DNA from: Acidimicrobiales bacterium
Lineage (GTDB): Bacteria > Actinomycetota > Acidimicrobiia > Acidimicrobiales > SZUA-35
Assembly: GCA_013003325.1 (NCBI GenBank)
Contig: JABDJU010000023.1
Location: 1-6,840 of the forward strand
Length of the DNA stretch: 6,840 nucleotides
Reading direction: 5' to 3'
Shown here one piece after another: positions 1-5,069 of this stretch (its first letter is position 1; every line of letters begins with the position of its first letter). The notes beneath the pieces were generated by a model. It saw only the letters and a list, made by a program, of their open reading frames with translations, did not search any database and was not told the origin of the DNA. The translations under genes were made by a program, and so were the position numbers.

Positions 1-486
1 CCACAGGCCATGCTCGGTCGGATAGGTCGGATCGTGGTTGGTGGCGATGAAACGGGCGCCGTTCCGGATGCTGACCATCGCCATCCGAAATCGGTCGTAG
101 CTCAGGTCGAAGTCCAGCCCGACGATCACCGCATCGACCGACGGCGGCGGCTCTTCGGCCGCAGCCACCGGGACCGTGACCGCTCCCCTCGCCTCGAGCG
201 CCTCGACAATCCCATCCCCGCCCAGCACGAAGACCCGCTCGCCGGACTCGACAAGGCTGGCGGCGGCCATGGCGGAGGACAGGATCCGGCCCGACGCATC
301 GATTCCGAACCGAGCCAGCTTCGATTCCTGGACCGCGACGGTGGCCGATGAGTTGTTCGTCGCAAACAGAACTTCCTGCCCTGCGTCCATCAGCCGAACG
401 ACAGCCGCGCACGAGCGACGAATCGGCTCAGAGCCGTGCCAGAGGACTCCGTCGAGGTCAAAGATGAGGCCGCGTTCGGTGTCGAT
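1..486 (-). CDS. HAD-IIA family hydrolase (NagD-like phosphatase), 3' part outside window, non-canonical start
   Basis: This is a cytoplasmic haloacid-dehalogenase superfamily phosphatase of the IIA subfamily, in which members hydrolyse small phosphate esters such as phosphoglycolate, nucleotides or 4-nitrophenyl phosphate. The visible 162 codons begin with motif I FDLDGVLW (nucleophile Asp and acid/base Asp at codons 457-459 and 451-453). Motif II ATNNSS follows about 30 residues later. The start of the C2 cap is visible as DAVIVGLDFDLSYDRF and the GARFIATNHD segment, and the frame is still open at base 1 (ending HGLW). The C-terminal motifs III and IV lie outside the window, so the substrate cannot be inferred. 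The frame is closed upstream by TGA at 508-510, and between it and motif I there is no ATG, GTG or TTG. I place the start at ATC 486-484, seven bases after a TAGTGT hexamer. The next in-frame ATG (390-388) would delete motif I. The gene is divergent from fbaA. Family call is strong; the start is uncertain. Confidence 0.85.
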   Translation of the reverse strand, partial: MDTERGLIFDLDGVLWHGSEPIRRSCAAVVRLMDAGQEVLFATNNSSATVAVQESKLARFGIDASGRILSSAMAAASLVESGERVFVLGGDGIVEALEARGAVTVPVAAAEEPPPSVDAVIVGLDFDLSYDRFRMAMVSIRNGARFIATNHDPTYPTEHGLW

Positions 487-493
487 TGGAACG

Positions 494-499
494 ACACTA
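494..499 (-). promoter_or_regulatory. Candidate -10 element of the HAD gene (leaderless geometry)
   Basis: TAGTGT on the minus strand fits the actinobacterial TANNNT -10 pattern and is followed by exactly seven bases before ATC 486-484. A transcript would therefore begin on the A of that codon. No good -35 hexamer is visible. TANNNT is a loose pattern, so a single match is weak; the support is the same spacing at other genes of this window. Confidence 0.4.
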
Positions 500-531
500 T
501 CGGCCCTTCATCGGTCCACGGCGATGCTCGC

Positions 532-537
532 TATCGT
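532..537 (+). promoter_or_regulatory. Candidate -10 element of fbaA (leaderless geometry)
   Basis: TATCGT is followed by seven bases and then the GTG at 545, the start chosen independently from alignment to E. coli FbaA. No Shine-Dalgarno sequence precedes that GTG, which agrees with a leaderless mRNA. No consensus -35 is visible. With the minus-strand hexamer at 494-499 it forms a compact divergent promoter region shared by the HAD and fbaA genes. Confidence 0.45.
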
Positions 538-544
538 GTGCGTC

Positions 545-1621
545 GTGACCTACTTCTCCGACCAATTCGCCCCCGGCGTCATCACCGGCGACACCGTCTC
601 TGATGTCTTCGCCTATGCCAAGGCCAACAGCTTCGCCCTCCCGGCGGCCAACTGTGTCGGCACCAACAGCATGAACAGCGTGATGGAGACCGCGGCAGCC
701 CGCAACGCCCCGGTAATCATTCAGTTCTCCAACAGCGGTGGAGCCTTCGTGGCCGGCAAGGGGTACCCCGAGCCCGGCATCCCCGCCTCGGTCGCCGGTT
801 CGATCGCCGGAGCCCAGCACGTTCATGCCCTGGCCGAGGCGTACGGAGCTCGGGTGATGGTGCACACCGACCACGCGGCCAAGAAGCTGCTGCCGTGGGT
901 CGAGGGACTTCTCGACGCCGGCGAAAAGCATTTCGCAGCGACCGGGAAACCCCTCTTCAGCAGCCACATGCTCGATCTCAGTGAAGAACCGATGGAGGAG
1001 AACATCGAGATCTGCGCGCGCTTCCTCGAGCGCATGAGCGAGATGGGGATGACCCTCGAAATCGAACTCGGCATAACCGGCGGCGAGGAAGACGGGGTCG
1101 ACAACACAGATGTGAAACCCGAGGACCTCTATTCCAAACCCGAGGAGGTGTGGCAGGCGTACGAGGCGCTGTCCAAGGTGAGCGACCGGTTCACGATTGC
1201 GGCCGCGTTCGGAAATGTGCACGGCGTCTACAAGCCTGGCAATGTTCAGCTCACCCCCACGATCCTGCGCGATTCCCAGGCGTATGTGGCCGAGCGCATC
1301 GGTTCCGATGCCACCAATCCTGTCAACTTCGTGTTCCACGGCGGATCGGGTTCCAGCGCTGCCGAAATCGCCGAAGCGATCAGCTACGGCGTGGTAAAAA
1401 TGAACATCGACACCGACCTTCAATGGGCGTTCTGGGACGGGGTCCGTGCCTACGAGGCCGCCAACCGTGACTACCTGCAGGGCCAGATCGGAAACCCCGA
1501 GGGTGACGACAAGCCCAACAAGAAGAAGTACGACCCTCGGGTCTGGCTTCGAGCGGCGGAGGAGAGCTTCGTCGATCGCCTGCACCAGGCCTTCGATGAA
1601 CTCGGCCACGTCCGCGACTGA
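545..1621 (+). CDS. fbaA: Class II fructose-bisphosphate aldolase
   Basis: FbaA is the zinc-dependent aldolase that reversibly cleaves fructose 1,6-bisphosphate to dihydroxyacetone phosphate and glyceraldehyde 3-phosphate in glycolysis and gluconeogenesis. The 358-residue product matches E. coli FbaA (359 aa) almost end to end. It shows PGVITGD near the start, the HTDH motif (catalytic Asp109, zinc ligand His110), the LEIELG glutamate near residue 174, FGNVHGVYKPGN with His226, FHGGSGS with the third histidine near 265, the NIDTDLQWAFWDG segment and the PNKKKYDPRVW tail. This is the class IIA type. I chose GTG 545 because it puts PGVITG at the E. coli position and keeps His110 and His226 in register. 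ATG 524 and GTG 536 are in-frame alternatives that only add residues without counterpart. The frame stays open back to 176, but that stretch is antisense to the HAD gene. No Shine-Dalgarno site is seen. Confidence 0.96.
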   Translation: MTYFSDQFAPGVITGDTVSDVFAYAKANSFALPAANCVGTNSMNSVMETAAARNAPVIIQFSNSGGAFVAGKGYPEPGIPASVAGSIAGAQHVHALAEAYGARVMVHTDHAAKKLLPWVEGLLDAGEKHFAATGKPLFSSHMLDLSEEPMEENIEICARFLERMSEMGMTLEIELGITGGEEDGVDNTDVKPEDLYSKPEEVWQAYEALSKVSDRFTIAAAFGNVHGVYKPGNVQLTPTILRDSQAYVAERIGSDATNPVNFVFHGGSGSSAAEIAEAISYGVVKMNIDTDLQWAFWDGVRAYEAANRDYLQGQIGNPEGDDKPNKKKYDPRVWLRAAEESFVDRLHQAFDELGHVRD

Positions 1622-1630
1622 CCCTCCGCT

Positions 1631-1737
1631 GTTCTGTCGTCAACGGAGCACATTCCCCCCAAAAATCGTCGGGCGAACACGCAGGCGGTGTCGCCCCGAC
1701 CGACAGAACGGCTCAACGTCTTGGCGTGACGACAGAA
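1631..1737. repeat. Short dispersed inverted words in the fbaA downstream region
   Basis: Three related words lie in the 191-base gap between fbaA and the secreted-protein gene. GTTCTGTCG at 1631-1639 is exactly inverted as CGACAGAAC at 1701-1709. The overlapping TTCTGTCGTCA at 1632-1642 is exactly inverted as TGACGACAGAA at 1727-1737. Thus one left arm can pair with either of two right arms, enclosing the hairpin at 1666-1703. They may be an operator, a transcript end structure or remnants of a small element. No open reading frame in the gap looks like a gene, and nothing else is recognisable here. Confidence 0.5.
1661..1703 (-). terminator. Terminator-like hairpin facing the minus strand
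   Basis: Bases 1668-1680 (GTCGGGCG, a bulged A, ACAC) pair with 1688-1700 (GTGTCGCCC, a bulged C, GAC) around a seven-base loop, giving about 12 GC-rich pairs. Read on the minus strand, the stem is followed by GA and then TTTTT (1665-1661), as in an intrinsic terminator. Read on the plus strand it has no U tract, so it is a poor terminator for fbaA in the sense direction, although the hairpin could still protect the fbaA mRNA 3' end. No minus-strand gene is visible upstream of it. Confidence 0.4.
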
Positions 1738-1798
1738 GAGGATGGTTACCCATCGCTGCACGGGTAGCTCGCCCCACCCACGTGAGCGAGCCCGTCAG

Positions 1799-1804
1799 TA
1801 CTCT
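1799..1804 (+). promoter_or_regulatory. Candidate -10 element of the secreted-protein gene
   Basis: TACTCT fits TANNNT and ends eight bases before the GTG at 1813, again the geometry of a leaderless transcript. No clear -35 hexamer is seen. The sequence between it and the start (CGAAGAAC) has no real Shine-Dalgarno core. Confidence 0.35.
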
Positions 1805-1812
1805 CGAAGAAC

Positions 1813-2760
1813 GTGCGGTGCATTGGGCCAGTGCTAGCGACGGCGGTGATAACGGCGGGAACTCTGATCGGTACCGCACCGGCCGAGGCACAAGCGGTGC
1901 CCGACTGTGTGGCGGTCGGCCAGGTCGTCGAGGGCACCTTGTCGGCCAACGGCACCTGCACGCTCGAGCGCGGTGGCGGGGCAGGCGGGTCCGACATAAC
2001 CTGCGAATACGACTACCTGTTCAACGACGCCGACGTGGCGGTGTATCAGGTGAGCCCCGGGGAGTATTCGAGCGGTTCTGACAACGGCGAGTCGGTCGTC
2101 GTGACGATCACCGACGTCATCATCGGCTCTTCGATCGGCAGCACGCTCGAGTTCGAAACGGTGATTCTGGAGGGAGCGGCACGCGAATTCAGCTCCACCG
2201 GGCGGTGGTACCGACGGTTCTGCAGTGACGCCGACGGGTTGTTCGCCGTCGACGGACCGTTTCCATCCGGCCCCACGAAGTCGGTGGCAGACGTGATCGC
2301 CGAAGCGGCGGCTTCCCTGACTCCCGAAGCACCCGAGACCATCGGTCACTCCGGTCCGGGCAGCGTGCTACAGCTCGCCACCTTCTTCTGGCTCGAAGGT
2401 GTCGAGTTCGACGGCAACCCGCTGTTGAACACCGCCAGCCATGGCAACCTCGTCGTCCAAGTCGAGGCTCAACCGTCGGAGTACTTCTTCGAGATCGGTG
2501 CCGACCGCTATCGCTGCGGCAGCCGAAATACCGTCTGGCAGCGAGGACTCGACGAGGACGACCCAGGCGTGTGCACCCACACCATCACCGAGAAGCCCGA
2601 AGGGGCAGCATCGGTCGAACTCGACCTTGTGGTCGTCTACACGACCCGATGGTCGGCCAACGTCGGCGGCCTCGGCGGAACCCTCGCCCCGATCCAAGCT
2701 TGCACCGATGGCATCGTCCATCCCGTGTTCGAGGTGGTGGGTCTGGCCAGCGATCGCTAG
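1813..2760 (+). CDS. Secreted cysteine-containing protein of unknown function
   Basis: The 315-residue product starts with a Sec-type signal peptide: a short start with one arginine, a hydrophobic run VLATAVITAGTLIG, then TAPAEAQA, with cleavage likely after AEA or AQA (about residues 26-28). The mature protein is rich in acidic, Gly, Ser and Val residues and holds seven cysteines (about 32, 49, 64, 137, 235, 254, 297), which suggests disulfides outside the cell. No second membrane segment, lipobox or sortase motif is seen. From about residue 188 on, FFWLEG, a Val-rich strand, FEIGAD with Cys, CTHTITEKPEG and a strand ending in Trp recall, from memory, a beta-rich C-terminal module of conserved secreted actinobacterial proteins of unknown function; that resemblance is inference. 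The start is GTG 1813, the first in-frame start after TGA 1783. A downstream GTG at 1831 would leave a signal peptide without basic residues. No enzyme motif was recognised. Confidence 0.75.
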   Translation: MRCIGPVLATAVITAGTLIGTAPAEAQAVPDCVAVGQVVEGTLSANGTCTLERGGGAGGSDITCEYDYLFNDADVAVYQVSPGEYSSGSDNGESVVVTITDVIIGSSIGSTLEFETVILEGAAREFSSTGRWYRRFCSDADGLFAVDGPFPSGPTKSVADVIAEAAASLTPEAPETIGHSGPGSVLQLATFFWLEGVEFDGNPLLNTASHGNLVVQVEAQPSEYFFEIGADRYRCGSRNTVWQRGLDEDDPGVCTHTITEKPEGAASVELDLVVVYTTRWSANVGGLGGTLAPIQACTDGIVHPVFEVVGLASDR

Positions 2761-2830
2761 TCTCACGTTGGCGGCGGCCACTGACCGTGCGCCCCTCGGG
2801 TTCTTCAACCCCAACACCGTTTCCACTGTT

Positions 2831-2836
2831 GAGGAG
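2831..2836 (+). promoter_or_regulatory. Shine-Dalgarno site of the SSB-like gene
   Basis: GAGGAG lies nine bases before ATG 2846 and decides the start, since the reading frame is open far upstream (to beyond 2441) across the end of the secreted-protein gene. It is one of only two clear ribosome binding sites among the seven coding genes, so this mRNA is leadered. It may be cotranscribed with the gene ending 85 bases upstream. Confidence 0.7.
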
Positions 2837-2845
2837 AAGACACCC

Positions 2846-3199
2846 ATGAACCTATGCATCCTTCGAGGGCTCGTCGCCGGCGAGCCACGAATCGTTGAGC
2901 TGGCCTCAGGGCAGACCGCGCTGAGTTTCGATGTGCGCGTCCAAGTTGATGGGCCCAGCGCGCCGTCGGTCCCGGTCGAGTGGACCGGCGCTGCCTCCCG
3001 AATGCCAAAGGTTGTGGCTAACGCGCCGATCGCGGTCGTCGGGACCGTTGCTCGGCGTTTCTACCGCGCCGGTGGAGCCATCCAGACCCGGGTGTACGTG
3101 GCCCCTCAGCGGATCGTGGTGCGACAACCGCGACGACAGAAGAAGGCGATCAGCGATGCCCTCGACGCCGCCGCACTCGAGCTCGGTCCCGCTGCCTAG
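2846..3199 (+). CDS. SSB-like OB-fold single-stranded DNA-binding protein
   Basis: The 117-residue product begins MNLCILRGLVAGEPRI, followed by LASGQTALSFDVRVQ, the usual first strands of an SSB OB-fold (strand, short turn, xxLxSGxxxxxFxVxV). The central VPVEWTGAA and IAVVGTVARRFYRAGGAIQTR segments match the later strands, where SSB proteins have a similar VxGxLxxRxW pattern. It is much shorter than canonical bacterial SSB. Instead of the acidic protein-interaction tip it ends with a basic patch (RQPRRQKK) and an Ala-rich helix. It is therefore more likely an actinobacterial accessory SSB-like protein than the essential replication SSB, and single-stranded DNA binding is inferred from the fold. 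ATG 2846 is fixed by GAGGAG upstream. The TAG stop (3197-3199) overlaps the stop of the convergent malY-like gene in a shared CTAG. Confidence 0.8.
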   Translation: MNLCILRGLVAGEPRIVELASGQTALSFDVRVQVDGPSAPSVPVEWTGAASRMPKVVANAPIAVVGTVARRFYRAGGAIQTRVYVAPQRIVVRQPRRQKKAISDALDAAALELGPAA

Positions 3200-4341
3200 T
3201 CGCCGACCAACGACACAATTCGGTCGATCGCATCATCGACAAACTGTTCGGTCGTCGCGAAGTTGAGGCGTCCGAACGACTGAGATTGGGTGCCGAAAGA
3301 AATCCCCGGGTCGATGCCGAGCCGAGCCCGTTCGAGAAGGTGGCCGGCCGGGTCGTCGGCGATCGGGGTGCGGGAGAAATCGAGCCATGCAAGGTAGGTC
3401 GCCTCGGGGGCGTCGAATCCAACCGAGGGGGCCTCGGCAGCCAGCCGGGTCGCGACGCGATCGCGCCGCGCCGTCACCTCTTCGGCGATCCCCTTCATCC
3501 ATTCCCCGCAACGGGTCCAGGCGGTAATCGCAGCCGCAAAGCTCAGCGGGGTCGACATGCCGAGCCCGCGGGGCGGAAGCTGGGCCAACTTGTCTTCGAC
3601 CCGGCGGTCGCCGATGTGGGCAACGGCGCAATGCAGCCCGGCGAGGTTGAATGATTTGCTGGCCGATCCCATCGTCACGAGCCGCCCGGCGAAGCGTTCG
3701 TCGGCCAAGGCCAACGGCCGATGTGGTCCTTCATGAACGAAGTCGCCCCAGATCTCGTCGCTGATCACGATCAGGTCGTGCCGTTCGGCTACGGCGGCGA
3801 CTGCGTTCAGCTCGTCGTCATCAAAGATCCGACCGGTGGGATTGTTCGGTTGGCAGAACAGAATCACCTTCGTGGTCGAATCGATCGCCGCCTCGAGGCG
3901 ATCGGGATCGATCCGCCATCCGTTCGGGTCGAGGGGGACCTCCACGATGCGGCGCCCCCCTCCGGTGATCGAATCGAAAAATGGGTGATATGACGGCGTG
4001 AATAGAACAACGCCGTCGCCGGGGTTGGTCGAGATCCAGATCGACATCTCAACCGCATGCAGAACACTGGTGAAGGACCGCATTCGCCCGACGTCAGGTG
4101 TCCAGCCGTGGTGGGCGGTCTGCCAGTCGGCATAGGCCTGGAACATCTCGGGGATCAAGAAGAAGTTGTAGCCAAGGTCGCCCCGGTCGAGAAACCCCTG
4201 CATCTCAGCGAGTATCTCCGGTGCCGGGTCGAAGTCCATGTCGGCCACATGGCTGGGGAGCACATCGGGATCGAACTTTCGCCACTTGTATGAGCGTCGA
4301 GCGCGGGCTCGCTCGTAGGTCAGCTCTTGAGCGGTGTACAT
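3196..4341 (-). CDS. MalY/PatB-type PLP-dependent aminotransferase or C-S lyase
   Basis: This 381-residue protein is a complete fold-type I PLP enzyme of the class I/II aminotransferase family, closest to the MalY/PatB branch. Members usually cleave cystathionine or cysteine to pyruvate, ammonia and a thiol, and some act as aminotransferases. Visible signatures are HVADMDFDPAPEI (residues 31-43, typical of MalY near the N terminus), GYNF at 57-60, TPSYHPFF at 115-122, NNPTG at 166-170, SDEIWGD at 194-200 with the pyridine-nitrogen Asp195, SASKSFNLAG at 226-235 with Schiff-base Lys229, and GRLNFA near 357-362 with the substrate-carboxylate Arg358. No key residue is missing and the length is normal. 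ATG 4341 is preceded by TACTGT seven bases upstream, and GGAG lies too close to the start for a usual Shine-Dalgarno. It lies 33 bases downstream of the TPR gene on the same strand. Family is secure; lyase versus aminotransferase activity is undecided. Confidence 0.92.
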   Translation of the reverse strand: MYTAQELTYERARARRSYKWRKFDPDVLPSHVADMDFDPAPEILAEMQGFLDRGDLGYNFFLIPEMFQAYADWQTAHHGWTPDVGRMRSFTSVLHAVEMSIWISTNPGDGVVLFTPSYHPFFDSITGGGRRIVEVPLDPNGWRIDPDRLEAAIDSTTKVILFCQPNNPTGRIFDDDELNAVAAVAERHDLIVISDEIWGDFVHEGPHRPLALADERFAGRLVTMGSASKSFNLAGLHCAVAHIGDRRVEDKLAQLPPRGLGMSTPLSFAAAITAWTRCGEWMKGIAEEVTARRDRVATRLAAEAPSVGFDAPEATYLAWLDFSRTPIADDPAGHLLERARLGIDPGISFGTQSQSFGRLNFATTEQFVDDAIDRIVSLVGD

Positions 4342-4348
4342 CGCTCCG

Positions 4349-4354
4349 ACAGTA
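4349..4354 (-). promoter_or_regulatory. Candidate -10 element of the malY-like gene
   Basis: TACTGT on the minus strand is followed by exactly seven bases and then ATG 4341. This suggests an internal leaderless promoter inside the 33-base gap between the TPR gene and malY. No -35 is evident. If active, malY can be expressed without P450 and TPR. Confidence 0.45.
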
Positions 4355-4374
4355 GATGCCGTGCCGAGGCGGGG

Positions 4375-5010
4375 CTACTTGAGGCTGGCAGCTCGTTTGG
4401 CGGCGTCGCCAAAGTCTGGTGACGCCGATGCGATGTCGGCGAACAAGCGCCGGGCATTTCCGACCATTCCTGCCCTCTCGTAGAGGTCAGCCAACGCATA
4501 CCAACTGCGAAGATGATGGATCTTCGGCTTTTTTGGTCGACTTAGATTGGCGTTTTCCAGGACGCGGATCGCATCCTGCAGCCGGCCCTGATCGGCTTTG
4601 GCGCCTGCCATCACAATCCGGCCTTCTTCCAAGATCGCGGGGTGGGGCGACGCGTCGGCGAGTTGAGACCAGGTCTCCTCGACCGCGCTCCACTGTTTGA
4701 GGGCGCGATGGCAGTCGGCTACGACAGGATGCTGATCGACCGAGCCGGTGAGTTCGTAGAATCGTCCCAGCTCTTTGATCGCGTTCTTCCATCGCCGCGT
4801 TCGGTAGGCGCACAGTCCCATCAACTCGAGGACTTCGGGTACGTCGGGGGCAAGCCGGTTGACGCCCTCCAGAATCCGTCTGGCATCACCGAAACGCTCG
4901 CGTTCGTAGGCGCCGGCCGCGTCGAGCAGACGCTTGCGCGCCTTGTTGGCGGTGTCGGGACCGACATCGCCAAACGACACGTCGGCTACGTCGATCGCTG
5001 ATGAGGCCAC
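4375..5010 (-). CDS. Tetratricopeptide repeat protein
   Basis: The 211-residue soluble protein is mostly helical and built from TPR-like helix pairs. These are about residues 28-57 (LLDAAGAYERERFGDARRILEGVNRLAPD), 59-88 (EVLELMGLCAYRTRRWKNAIKELGRFYEL), a degenerate set through 95-155 (CHRALKQWSAVEETW, AKADQGRLQDAIRVLE) and 165-199 (HLRSWYALADLYERAGMVGNARRLFADI), each with the small-hydrophobic spacing of TPRs and a terminal proline. TPRs are protein-protein interaction scaffolds. No catalytic domain, signal peptide or membrane segment is present, so its role is not defined. The start is GTG 5010, first in the frame with a suitable context, and TAGCCT lies six bases upstream of it. It sits 59 bases after the P450 and 33 before malY on the same strand, so the three may be cotranscribed. 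Nothing in the sequence ties it to either enzyme. Confidence 0.85.
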   Translation of the reverse strand: MASSAIDVADVSFGDVGPDTANKARKRLLDAAGAYERERFGDARRILEGVNRLAPDVPEVLELMGLCAYRTRRWKNAIKELGRFYELTGSVDQHPVVADCHRALKQWSAVEETWSQLADASPHPAILEEGRIVMAGAKADQGRLQDAIRVLENANLSRPKKPKIHHLRSWYALADLYERAGMVGNARRLFADIASASPDFGDAAKRAASLK

Positions 5011-5016
5011 CGGGTA

Positions 5017-5022
5017 AGGCTA
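5017..5022 (-). promoter_or_regulatory. Candidate -10 element of the TPR gene
   Basis: TAGCCT on the minus strand ends six bases before GTG 5010. There is no Shine-Dalgarno sequence in the 59 bases between the P450 stop and this start. Leaderless initiation from a promoter inside the operon is a reasonable reading, with no obvious -35. Confidence 0.35.
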
Positions 5023-5069
5023 GGTCGATCGCCGATCGTTCGTGGCTGCGGTCGTGGAAATCACCGTTG

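Noticed and set aside
497..1609. 370-residue minus-strand open frame opposite fbaA
   Set aside because: It is antisense to an unmistakable aldolase; its protein is low-complexity Gly/Val/His/Arg-rich and matches no family. It is a by-product of GC-rich codon use.
1446..2081. 211-residue plus-strand frame bridging fbaA, the gap and the secreted-protein gene
   Set aside because: It overlaps two better-supported genes in another frame, and the translation is Arg/Pro-rich and non-homologous, as expected of a shadow.
1834..2349. 171-residue minus-strand frame opposite the secreted-protein gene
   Set aside because: The plus strand has a signal peptide, a start with a fitting -10 and a plausible protein; the minus frame has none of these.
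2798..2811. Hairpin GGGTT-CTTC-AACCC as terminator of the secreted-protein gene
   Set aside because: Only five base pairs and no U tract follow; too weak to call a terminator.
2368..2859. 163-residue minus-strand frame across the end of the secreted gene and start of the SSB-like gene
   Set aside because: It overlaps both genes and the clear GAGGAG ribosome site, and it shows no domain.
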